64,000 bases of DNA from Metellina segmentata. Its lineage: Eukaryota; Arthropoda; Arachnida; Araneae; Tetragnathidae. Location: the NCBI GenBank assembly GCA_947359465.1, contig OX375875.1:14967439-15031438 (forward strand), read 5' to 3'. This document shows positions 11,942 through 21,500 of this stretch, piece after piece (the first letter of the stretch is position 1; each line of letters opens with the position of its first letter). The position numbers were made by a program, and so were the translations under genes. The notes beneath the pieces were generated by a model that worked only from the letters and a program-made list of their open reading frames with translations, had not been told where the DNA came from and ran no database searches.

Positions 11942-12238
11942 GTGAGACGTGATAAAAAAAAAACATATAAAATTATACATTTTTGCAGTGCGCCTCCGGT
12001 GTGAAAGCAGATGACCTTTGGGAAGTCCATTTTTAAAAGGTATTACTATTTGCCAAGCACAGGAAAAGCTCCCACTACAAAGTATGTGCATGCCCGTTGC
12101 CGTAGAAACGGATCTTATCACATTTTCTGTGGGTTGGATGCTTAAAAATTCGCCACTGGAACACTTAACAAATTAGAAATACACCGAAATTCCAGAAAAA
12201 CTGTTATCATTATTTGATTAATGATAATATTATTTTAG

Positions 12239-12336
12239 GCAATGATCCACGCCTATTCCTTGAAATGATACGTGACAGCCGACACTGGTCACATAGAGAT
12301 ACCAACCTGCGACGAAAGTTTTCAGTAGTACCAAAG
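12239..12336 (+). other. Exon-like open segment, unassigned
   Basis: Flanked by an acceptor-like ATTATTTTAG and a donor-like CCAAAG/GTAAAA. One frame reads through 32 codons including LFLEMIRDSRHWSHRDTNL. It cannot follow the exon at 11779, because joining the phase-2 end gives a stop at the third codon. A second partial copy of the donor region (AAGTTTTCTGTAGTCAAGGT) follows about 40 bases later. Probably a repeat fragment, or an exon used in another context. Confidence 0.2.
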
Positions 12337-12599
12337 GTAAAAATCCGTAGTTTGAAGAAGTTTTCTGTAGTCAAGGTAAAAATTTAAGAAATCGACTTTA
12401 ATTACACGCATATGTAATTAATTAAAATATTTAATTACGAATTTGAATCATATATTCAACACATTATATTATTATAATTAGTATGTTATATCCTACATGA
12501 AAACTCATATACAGAAGCAATATATAATTTTACATGAAAGAATTATATATAAAAAACATTTAATAATTACATTCAAGCGCTCTTCTCCCATTTACCAAA

Positions 12600-12925
12600 G
12601 CCGACCAACCGGTATAGTGGTTAAGGTGTTAGCCTCTAGATCGGAAGGTTCCTGGTTCGAATCCGGGCGGTCCGGATGTTTGTAAGCGTGTGATGTAGAG
12701 AAGGCTGGTGCACCTTAAATCTGTCGTGGCCGAAAGTCCTCACGTTGGGTTGGCGTGGAAGTTTGGAGAGTGGGGTGCCAGCTCAGGTGTTGCTTCGTCA
12801 TCTGACCGTGGTTCAAAATTACGAGGTGTTGTCTTCGGATGTTTCCCTTAAGGGACTGATCCCGGACCGTCGTCAATAGCCCGTTGTGTTGCTCTAGTAC
12901 GACGTTAACTAAAATTAAATTATTA
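12600..12925 (+). mobile_element. Full-length tRNA-derived SINE (subfamily 1)
   Basis: Complete copy with a perfect 13-bp target duplication CCCATTTACCAAA at 12587-12599 and 12926-12938. The order is: tRNA-like head GCCGACCAACCGGTATAGTG, B-box, a unique body (CTCACGTTGGGTTGGCGTGG, CAGCTCAGGTGTTGC, CATCTGACCGTGGTTCAAAA, CCGTCGTCAATAGCCCGTTG) and a tail ACGTTAACTAAAATTA. This is the reference copy for the other SINEs listed here. Confidence 0.92.
12615..12664 (+). promoter_or_regulatory. SINE internal RNA polymerase III promoter (A and B boxes)
   Basis: A-box-like TAGTGGTTAAGG at 12615-12626 and a perfect B-box GGTTCGAATCC at 12654-12664. This is the tRNA-type promoter inherited from the tRNA ancestor of the SINE. 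Confidence 0.75.
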
Positions 12926-12938
12926 CCCATTTACCAAA

Positions 12939-13445
12939 AGAATATAATAGTAATGAAAAAAATACAGATTTATTAAACTAATTGATGTGTGTGAAAAATA
13001 AATAAAATTTAATTTTTCCGTTGAATATATCATCGATTCCGTAATCGTGTAGTACCCGATTCACTTCTGTAGCAGCTACGGAGAGTCCGTAGTAGTTGGC
13101 ATCTCTGGCCACGTTCACCTAGTCTGTTTACGACCATATTTATGTCGTATATTAAGGTTTTACAAAATTCTTGTTTTCATTGTACACTCTTGAAACGATA
13201 GAGCGTGAAAATACAAACTTCTGTTCTATCTGTGAATTGCTATGACACATCTCACTATCTTTAACTTTCAAATAGTGATAACATGCCATTTTCAAATCGG
13301 AAATAGATCAATCTTCACATACTTGCTGGCAAACCCGATGAATGATGTACATGTGTGGTATGTATTTTGCATTGTCTTGTCTGTACCAATTTTTTGGTAC
13401 TTCAGAGCGTATATTTGTTTGATGCAATATTTGTTCGACATGTTT
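12939..13445. other. No recognisable feature
   Basis: AT-rich intronic sequence. Overlapping short open frames on both strands show no family signature. Confidence 0.4.
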
Positions 13446-13460
13446 TTTTGTTCGGAAATA

Positions 13461-13615
13461 TCTTGATGACGAGAAATCTCGTAATGAAGATAGTATCAAT
13501 ATTATTTTATGATGGCGAGATCACGGTATGGTTAGTTTTCTTCGTACGACGAGATGTCTCGTCCTTCACGATCTGTTCAATTTTGCTGATGACGAGAAAC
13601 CTCGTTGAGACAACG
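13461..13615. repeat. Three degenerate copies of the GACGAGA..TCTCGTC dyad
   Basis: TGATGACGAGAAATCTCGTA, ACGACGAGATGTCTCGTCC and TGATGACGAGAAACCTCGTT occur within 155 bp. They resemble the unit of the 42-bp array at 59513 and similar sites at 33405-33515. Confidence 0.6.
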
Positions 13616-13689
13616 ACCTTGAGTGTAATTAATTTTGCTCGTTCATGCTCACACGACTCTTATGACTATATTACTATTTCGGACATAGG

Positions 13690-14192
13690 ACTGTCGTTTG
13701 GAAAGTAATACCCGTTTGAGCATGCGCATCACTGTGGCGGTACTGGTCAAGGTCAACCGGTTTTACGGACTCGTCTGCCAGTTGCTTACTGAATTACATC
13801 GCACTATAACGATAATTGTTGCTTTGGTAAGCAAACAAACTGTCCAATAATATCGAGAGTGCCACCAAATGTGAAGTGATATCAGTGATACGATTTCTAA
13901 ACGCAAATAAATGGGCGACGAAGCGAAATATATCGTGAAATCAAAGCAGTGTATGGTGATGTGATGGATGAATCATGTGTGTGTCGTTGATGCCGGAATT
14001 TTAATGAGGGAAGATAGAACGTCCATGATGAAGAGCAATGGGGATGAGCATTATGGATGAGCTTGTCAAGTCTGCCGAAAAATTCATCAAACTAGATCAG
14101 CGTGTGACTTCGGATGAAATTCATTATACATTTCACATGTGTCTCGCACTATCATTTACGAAGGAACGTTATCCATACGCTGTTATGTTTAT
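13690..14192 (+). pseudogene. Mariner-like transposase remnant (N-terminal part)
   Basis: Broken frames match the start of mariner transposases: CEVISVIRFLNANK, a frameshift, EIKAVYGDVMDE, then NVHDEEQ and later MDELVKSAEKF. This is the paired helix-turn-helix region only; no catalytic DDE part is present. An older SINE tail joins it near 14190, and a younger SINE is inserted at 14207. Confidence 0.7.
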
Positions 14193-14206
14193 CCAGTGTG
14201 ACGTTA

Positions 14207-14954
14207 GCCGACCAACCGGTATAGTGGTTAAGGTATTAGCCTCTAGATAGGAAAGTTCCTGGTTCGAATCGGGTCCGGACATGGATGTTTGTAAGCGTAG
14301 GGTCTAGAGGCGGCTGGTGCACCTTAAATCTGTCATGGCCGAAAGTCCTCACGTTGAGTTGGCATAGAAGTTTGGAGAGTGGGGTGCCAGCTCAGGTGTT
14401 GCTTCGTCATCTGACCGCGGTTTAAAATTACGAGGCGATGTCCTCGGATCTTTCCCTTAAGGGACTGATCCTGGACCGTCGTCAATAGCCCGTTGTGTTG
14501 CTCTAGTACGACGTTAACTAAAATTACCATTACCATTACCCATCATACTCACATGCATGTCGCATAACAAGTTACGAAAGTAATCGTATTGGAGAATCGA
14601 TTCACTTTTCACGACTATAATATTTAAAAACCTATCTACGGTTCTAAATAGAATCGTCACCACAACTGGTTTTTTCTCGGAGCCAGTTCAGCAAAGACAC
14701 ACTATTAACCCAAAACAGACTCACTGGGTGTAGCCTCGTTGCCAAGTCTATAAACTGTGCCAAAAAACCGCTTCCGACACGAGTGCAACGAGCCGCGAGG
14801 CGAGGAACGGGGCGAATGACGAGTGAGCCGATTACACATCTACCTTGCCACTCGCCTCGTGATTTTACACTTCACTTACGCTAATCTATAGATACGGTAT
14901 AAGACTTTCAACGGCAAGCAACGGCTAGTACGACGTTAACTAAAATTAACATTA
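14207..14954 (+). mobile_element. SINE (subfamily 1) with a foreign segment in its tail
   Basis: Head and body like the copy at 12600. A 14-bp duplication CCAGTGTGACGTTA lies at 14193-14206 and 14955-14968. Two SINE tails are present (CTAGTACGACGTTAACTAAA near 14505 and again near 14926), with a 380-bp repeat between them, so the tail was broken or duplicated by that insertion. Confidence 0.8.
14544..14922 (+). repeat. Dispersed repeat X, copy 1
   Basis: About 380 bp, nearly matched in reverse orientation by 45166-45544. It contains CTACGGTTCTAAATAGAATC (an imperfect dyad), GAGCCAGTTCAGCAAAGACA and a GC-richer core GAGCCGCGAGGCGAGGAACG. It is flanked by two SINE tail copies. Class unknown. 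Confidence 0.75.
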
Positions 14955-15386
14955 CCAGTGTGACGTTAATTTAATACCTACCTACCTTTTCACAGTCATC
15001 GACAAATCTCCACGAGACCTCCATAGATTTCGTGTTCTCAAAGTAAGTTTCTCGTTTTCATAAAGAAGGTATAGTTAACGCCAGACCTCCACGTAACCTA
15101 TTTCGTATTCTAAAAGTGCCTTTCCATGAGACCTCCCTAGACGTATACTTTTTTTACACCCAATTAGGGATTGACGCTAATCCGGCTGGATCCGGTCGGA
15201 TTGGTACTTTGTTAATAAGTCTATCTAATCAGTATGTATTTTTCCAAAATCGGCTGAGTGAAAGTAGGTAAAAAGGATATTCCAAATTGACGAACAAAAT
15301 GTTTATTTTAACCTTTAAAAATCGATTTTTTTAATAATTATCCATATGTAGGAAATCAATCACCAACAATAAATTATGGTATCTAC

Positions 15387-16064
15387 TAGGGATGCAACAT
15401 CGACAGCCAAACATCGATGTTCAAAATTAAAACATCGATGTTGATAATACATCGCCCCCAAAACATCGATGTTTTTCAAATTAAATGTATTTAAACTCTT
15501 TCCCCCATTTCTTGAAACTGGTTTAGAAACTTGTGATGCCACATTGACAGCAAAACATCGATGTTTTGAAACTTTGGTGTTCAAAATTAAAACATCGATG
15601 TTGATAATGCATCGCCCCAAAACTATCGATGTTTTTAAAATTCAGTGTATTTGAACCTTTTTCCCCATTTCTTAAAACTGGTTTAGCAACTATTGATGCG
15701 ACATCGACAGCAAAACATCGATGTTTTTTTTATGAATCGTCAATGTTTTGAAAACACCGACATCGATGTCGCATCCCTACTTTTCAGACCCTTCACCCTT
15801 GGTCACTTTAGTCTAAAAGTAAGTTCAATTTGCTGATTATAAAAATTATGCTACTTGGTTATTTTTTAAATTTTTATACCGATACTTTTTTTAGTTAAAA
15901 ATAAAACATCGACAACGTAAAAACATCGACAAGTATAAACATCGATGTTACAAATACATCGACCCCAATACATCGATGTTAAATACATCGATGATTTTTA
16001 AAAAACATCGATTTTTAAAAAACATCGATGTTTTGAAAACATCGACATCGATGTCGCATCCCTA
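15387..16064. mobile_element. Non-autonomous hAT (inner) packed with AACATCGATGTT palindromes
   Basis: The ends TAGGGATGCAACATCGAC and GTCGATGTCGCATCCCTA-type inverted repeats are flanked by 8-bp duplications GTATCTAC (15379-15386) and GTAACTAC (16065-16072), one mismatch. The interior is mostly repeats of the self-complementary 12-mer AACATCGATGTT in AT-rich spacer. A second internal terminus (CATCGATGTCGCATCCCTA near 15762-15780) suggests two fused or partially duplicated copies. Confidence 0.85.
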
Positions 16065-16401
16065 GTAACTACTAGTAGTAAGTATTAAACGATTGATGAT
16101 TATCAGTCTTACTAGTTTTCCACACCAAAAAACATTAGTTTGTTTTATAAGTAGTACTTTTCTATTTATCTAAATTTAAGAAGTCTCTATCTCTAATATC
16201 GTTGAGCAAATGACATATGTCTAAATTGTACCTAACCTTGTCTCATACTAACATAAAAATATAATCTCTTGCAGTTTTGGGTCAACATAACAAACAAGGG
16301 AACTTTTAATTCTTCTTAATTGCTTAAATTGAAGTTATATAGCAATGAAAATCACTTTTTGGGGTTTTCAAAAAACGGTCTAAGGGAACAAATTGTATTA
16401 A

Positions 16402-16590
16402 TTGTGTCGTCCCCCAACCTACTTCTCAATGAACTGCAAATATAACCAGCGGCCAAGAAAGCCCTCTCAGCTTCGACACTAGTTGGTTTAACAGTCATTA
16501 AGTAGTTGTACATTAGAGACAAATATTTTCCTTTGACTCCCTCCCTTTCATATGAGGTAATTTCTTTCTTCAGTATTTTCTCAAAATCTG
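16402..16590 (-). pseudogene. hAT transposase C-terminal dimerisation domain, fragment
   Basis: The minus-strand translation includes SLMYNYLMTVKPTSVEAERA followed by FLAAGYICSSLRSRLGDD. This matches the hAT dimerisation signature (Ser/Thr-Ser-x2-x-Glu-Arg-x-Phe...Gly...Ser-x-Leu-Arg). The catalytic domain is not intact in the copy. Confidence 0.8.
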
Positions 16591-16978
16591 TTTCTTTTCT
16601 AAGGTTTGTCTTTTTGCAAAAGTCTTAATTTTCGTGCAGAATTTTCTTTTCTAATTCCTCTTTAATAAACAATTATTATTTATCATTTAATTTATTATTA
16701 TTGCTAGATTTCTCCAAACTGATGATTGAAAAATATAAAATCGATTAATTCACAATAGATTGCTTAATAAACAATTTTGCGACTTTAAAGTTAGGTTTAA
16801 ATAATCGATTATTTAATTCAAAAAAAAATTCGTGTTCATCGGATCCGAACCGGATTTGACAGATGTCACTGGTTCCGGTAGGAAGCCAAATGATGCCGGA
16901 TCCACAGGATCGGATTGCAATCCCTGCTCTCAATATACCTTTTGAACCCTTCTCAACCGATTGCTGCATGAAAGCAAT

Positions 16979-17042
16979 CAATTCTGCCATTTGGAAGTTT
17001 CAATTCTGCCATTTGGAAGTTTCAATTCTGCCATTTGAAAAC
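16979..17042 (+). repeat. 23-bp tandem repeat, nearly three copies
   Basis: CAATTCTGCCATTTGGAAGT repeats in direct order. No coding role apparent. Confidence 0.8.
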
Positions 17043-17800
17043 TAAGATTACCACCATTCCTGGTAGTGCCCAAAGTACAGATTCCACGTTAAATAAATAC
17101 ATGTGAGGACGCCAAGAAACACTTTTATTTTCCAAGCTATATTTAAATTTTATATTTCTCACTCCATCTAGTCCCCAGACGCAGACTCACCATTAATAAT
17201 ACCGAAATCGTCTCTCAGATCCCTGATAATCATCCCTTAAATTTGCTTACTGTGCTCCTATCACACTCTCCGCTTGCCGTTTCGCACATAATTTTCTCTC
17301 TTTTCTAATTTTCTCCATCACTCAACTTGTAACTTTCATTCCGGGGTCCATTATTCGTAATTCAAGATCATAAAGTCGTTAAATTTATCTTAATGTACCA
17401 GTATTTTGTAAGTTTTAACCAAGAAGTCAATGGCAGATTCGTTTTAATACAACATATTTATGGAACGATAAAAAATTATCGAACTAAATTTCTTTATTTT
17501 AATGTGAGACGTCCCTAAATTTTCGCGAAAGAAAATTTTATTTGTATGAGATTATTATAGTGTAAAAGCAACGATTATCATTTGTAAAGCTTGAAAGTTC
17601 TCACGCAATAGCAGGTTAACTTAAACGTAAACAATACCGCCCGTTGTAAATAATGTTTTGAGAATACTCTTGTTTGAAGCGGGTTTATATGTAAAGACGG
17701 CATACTGATAACATCATTTGCACAATTGTACTCCGACAAGTTAACCTAGTTGAAGGACATTGCTACCAATCATCGGGGATAGCGAGCAGGGGTTACACCT
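17043..17800. other. No recognisable feature
   Basis: AT-rich intronic sequence without coding or repeat signature. Confidence 0.4.
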
Positions 17801-17820
17801 GACCCCACGAAAAGAACTGT

Positions 17821-17856
17821 CCCGGGCAACGCCGTGTTGGCTACGCAGTAGCTAGT
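17821..17856 (+). mobile_element. Helitron-like 3' terminus
   Basis: CCCGGGCAACGCCGTGTTGG followed by GCAGTAGCTAGT resembles the hairpin-plus-CTAG(T) end of Helitrons. No matching 5' end was placed. Confidence 0.4.
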
Positions 17857-18339
17857 TGAACAATAATTTGCAAGGCTATTTGCAAAAGTTCCTTGTTTCT
17901 ACAACGCTAACCGTAGTGAAAATGCTGCGTGAAAATAATGTTACAACTCTAGCATTTCGTATTTATATTGATCCTTACAGAGTCAAAGTGGGTAGATGAA
18001 ATTCAAGTCACCTGCTCTGTATTTTTAGCATCATAAATATTCAGTTATATTAATCATGAAAATAATAGTTTACCATTTAGGTCTACTTATATTATAAATG
18101 GTTACATGTAAATCGCGTGAAATATCGCTTGTCGGGGCACGTATATAAGTGGTGAACATTCCATTAAATATAGTCACGTAAAGGGATTATTAAACAGCGG
18201 TATATTAGCTAACATGATAACTAACGCCATTTTGTGGATTCTGAAATGTCTACAAGGTATCACAAACTTATAATTTTATATTTTATAAAAAAACAACATT
18301 ACAGAACGTTTTACAATAAAAATGCTGGCCAATCTCCAG

Positions 18340-19290
18340 AAGTATTGGGCAAAATCTTCCTGTTTTAAAGAAATGATTGTATATTTTTATGTTTCTCAGT
18401 AATTGCCTCTTAAATTTAATGAGATTTTAAATACAATTTTATTAAAGGCACCATTTCAAGGAATCCCATATCTTAAAAGGATAAATTCTTTATCCATCTC
18501 TTATAATCCATGAATTATTTCAAGGAATACGTCATTCCACATGCCCTCACAAACATATATTATTAAGTTTCGATATCCAAAAGGAGTAAAGATAGTTCCA
18601 TCAAGAAACGTTTGACCAACATCCAGAATTATTTTTTCAAACTTTTTCAGAATGATTTCTTCTTGCGTTTCTTGAAAGTGTGAATAAAAGTAAATTAGCT
18701 GCTGTGTTTAAATGCACAGTTTGAAGGAATACCTTATAAACAAACCACATCTAATTTTAACACGTAGCTATGCAAAAGTTCCACAAGAAAACAGATGGAT
18801 TTGTATCATTTCGAAATATATTTTTATAAACCCATTAATCTGTAATACAGCGTTTAGATGTCTAATGCGCGTCCGTGTCTTGGACACTGAGCACAAGACA
18901 ATATAAACTAATATTTTAGCATTTAATAATACAAAAGCATTAATGATAGTTTCTCGAAGAAAACTTAAATCAGTCTCCATAAATATATTGCTAAATTTTC
19001 AGGATGGTTTCTTATTGTATAAAAGTTTCAATAAAAGCGCATTAACTACACGCAACTAAATGCACAATTTCAAGGAATTCATGCTTTATAGAACAGACCA
19101 TAAGAAATCACGAAATTTATCTGCCAAATTCGTTTTAAAATCCAAATGCATCTAAGATGGTTTTAAAAAGTTTTAGATAAATCTACTAAAATATTCCTCG
19201 AACTTTTTCGGAATCATAGTTTCTCAAATCATATGGAAGTTCGAATGGAAACTTCAATAAAGCTATAAAGCGGCCATTCCAATTTTTAGA
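18340..19290 (+). repeat. Degenerate tandem repeat of about 345 bp
   Basis: The block CACxxTTTCAAGGAAT(A/T)C appears near 18456, 18716 and 19061, and the block TTTTCAGxATGxTTTCTT near 18644 and 18996. The copies are strongly diverged. Confidence 0.45.
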
Positions 19291-19867
19291 CAGTACTTAA
19301 ATACGCTCTGAGCAAACTATTTCACTAAGAATCTTCAGTATCAGTTCAGAAATTTACGAAAAGGATGGGTAGGATTACACTTTTTCTCCCTCTTCGAGAA
19401 ATTAATTATCTAAAGTCATTTAAGACTCTTCCGCATTACAGAAATTTTTGAAAAGAGCTGATGGATGAAAGAAAATGTTTGGTTGGCTATTAAAAAGATC
19501 ATTTTTAAAAGAGTAAGTGATTAAAATTCACGAATTACGAAAAAATGGCGATCAGGAAATTAGAAAGTGTTATTCACATCTGACTGCTGTCAAGTAATTT
19601 TAAAATATGAGTTATTTTTTGAATGAGTGAAATATTTTTGAAGTACGCTAATTGATTAAATTTCTATACTATCCCGTTACTTTCAAGTGTTTAAATAAGA
19701 TTTTAGAGCACAAAAACTGAACTGTTGTAATAAAAAAAATTAGGCAATTTCTATTAGTTAATGCTAACATATTCTGCAAGATTATATTTTCTTTGTTTTT
19801 TAATGAATGAACTGTAGTATGAGACAGTGTAACTTTGTCTACCCAAAAGTACTTCATGATAAAAATA

Positions 19868-21055
19868 CACTGACGAGCCAAAACATTATGACCATCACCA
19901 CATTTTTCAATATACTCGTCTGGATGACGTGGAGGGCACGTGATTGAGTGAAAATTATATTTAATTGCTGCTGGAAAATGTAAGTAATCATTCGTGCACA
20001 TATTTTTGCAAGTGATGGGAAAGGCTGCTGGTCTAAGCGAATTTGATCGATGGCAGATCGTAAAGGCCCGAAGACTCGAAACGAGTTTTACCGAAACTGC
20101 ACGACTGGTAGGTTGTTCACGATCTACCGTTGTTAGTATTCATGCAAAGTGGATAAATGGCGGTGACACCAGCATTAGACGCCAAGGTGTTAGTCGTCCA
20201 CGCGCCACCAAAGAAATAGGACATCGGAGACTGTGCCGCTTGGTAAAGCAAATCAGCGAAATACAGTGGCTCAGCTTACAGCCCAATACAATGCAGGTCC
20301 ATTGTTTCGGAACACACCGTTCAGCGGACACTGTTGGATGTGGGACTGTGCAGCAGACGTCCCACTCGTGTGCCTCTGTTGATCAAGCGTCATCGTCAAC
20401 TATGCCTACAGTGGGCCAAGGAACATAGAGATTAGACCATTGATGAGTGGAAGAGAGTTGTCTGGTCAGATGAATCCCGATTTCTCATTGATCACGTCGA
20501 TGGTCGTGTCAGGGTACTCCTTCTGGCAGGCGAGCAGGTGATTCCCTCTTGCACAGCAGGTCATACACTGGATGATGGTGGCGCTATTATGCTTTGGGGT
20601 ACGTTCTCATTGGCGACTCTGGGACCCGTAATTGTTGTATCAGAGACCATGCGAACTATCTTAATATCATTGCGTTTAAGATGCACCCTTACATGGAGTC
20701 TGTCTTCCGAACTGGAATTGGAATCTTCCAGCAGGACAACACCCCGTGTCACAAGGCTCGGATTGTGTTGGAGTGGTTCGAGGAGCATACTGATGAATTC
20801 CACTTAATACCCTGACCACCTAACTCGCATGATAGAGCCCACATTTGGGGTGTCATGCAGCGGCAGCTTAGAGCTCAAGCACCACCATGTCCGAATATCT
20901 CGACTTTGCGTGACCGCTGATTAGTAATTTGGTACAACCTGTCTCCAGTCATGTACCAAAAACTTGTGGCATCTATTCCCAGGCGAGTTGCAGCTGTTTT
21001 GCAAGCCAAAGGAGCGTTATTGAGTAAATGGTCATAATGTTTTGGCTCATCAGTG
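19868..21055 (+). mobile_element. Tc1-like element, near full length, decayed
   Basis: Inverted ends of about 27 bp (CACTGACGAGCCAAAACATT ... AATGTTTTGGCTCATCAGTG) are flanked by TA on both sides. At 1188 bp the length suits a Tc1 element. One transposase frame is broken by frameshifts and stops. Confidence 0.92.
20018..20990 (+). pseudogene. Tc1-like transposase, frameshifted
   Basis: It starts with the HTH region (LSEFDRWQIVKARRLETSF, then a second helix with CSRSTVVSIHAKW). Further on come WKRVVWSDESRF, carrying the first catalytic Asp, and FQQDNTPCHKARIV with the second. The segment with the third catalytic residue is damaged: HIWGVMQRQL is recognisable, but the NPIE-type stretch is shortened. 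At least three frame changes mean no active enzyme. Confidence 0.85.
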
Positions 21056-21344
21056 TATGTTACAATGCTATATGAGGTTATCAAAGGAAAAGTGGCCTAA
21101 CCCCAGCATACTCAATGGATGCAAATGCGATTTACATTTCCCCATTTTTTATAAATTCATATTTATCCACAAGATCGTTTGAGATTCTGATAATTTGTTT
21201 TCAGTGATCAACACTAATTTGTTTTTGCAATTTCATAACATTAACATTTCATATTATTAAAAAATACTTAAACCACTTGATCAAGCGGATAATTATATTT
21301 TCGGATTTTTGTGTTTTATGTCACTCTTGCTCTGTTAGCCTCAT

Positions 21345-21500
21345 ATGTATTGTACTCATATGTATTGAGATCATTTGAGGCCACGGCAGATTTGACGTTT
21401 ACCATTCCCCTTTGTACACGACGGTCTTTGATTGGATTCGAACTTGCAACGCTCTGATTTTTAGTTCATTACTCTTCCAACCGGGCTATCTAGGTCCTGC
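21345..21500 (-). mobile_element. SINE subfamily 2 head, reverse orientation
   Basis: Reverse complement reads GCCCGGTTGGAAGAGTAATG ... GCAAGTTCGAATCCAATCAA ... GACCGTCGTGTACAAA ... CTGCCGTGGCCTCAAATGAT, the head of the subfamily also seen at 41890. The 3' body is missing. Confidence 0.7.

Larger units (their letters stand above)
15165..16926 (-). mobile_element. hAT element (outer) with transposase remnant
   Basis: The ends TAGGGATTGACGCTAATCCGG and ATCGGATTGCAATCCCTG are imperfect inverted repeats with shared subterminal CCGGAT boxes. The 8-bp flanks CACCCAAT and CTCTCAAT match at 6 of 8 positions. The minus strand encodes a hAT C-terminal dimerisation domain, which fixes the superfamily. 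A second hAT element sits inside. Confidence 0.7.

Noticed and set aside
12600..12672. tRNA gene at the SINE head
   Set aside because: A and B boxes are present but the sequence does not fold as a full cloverleaf with paired acceptor ends, and it is joined to a SINE body with target duplications.
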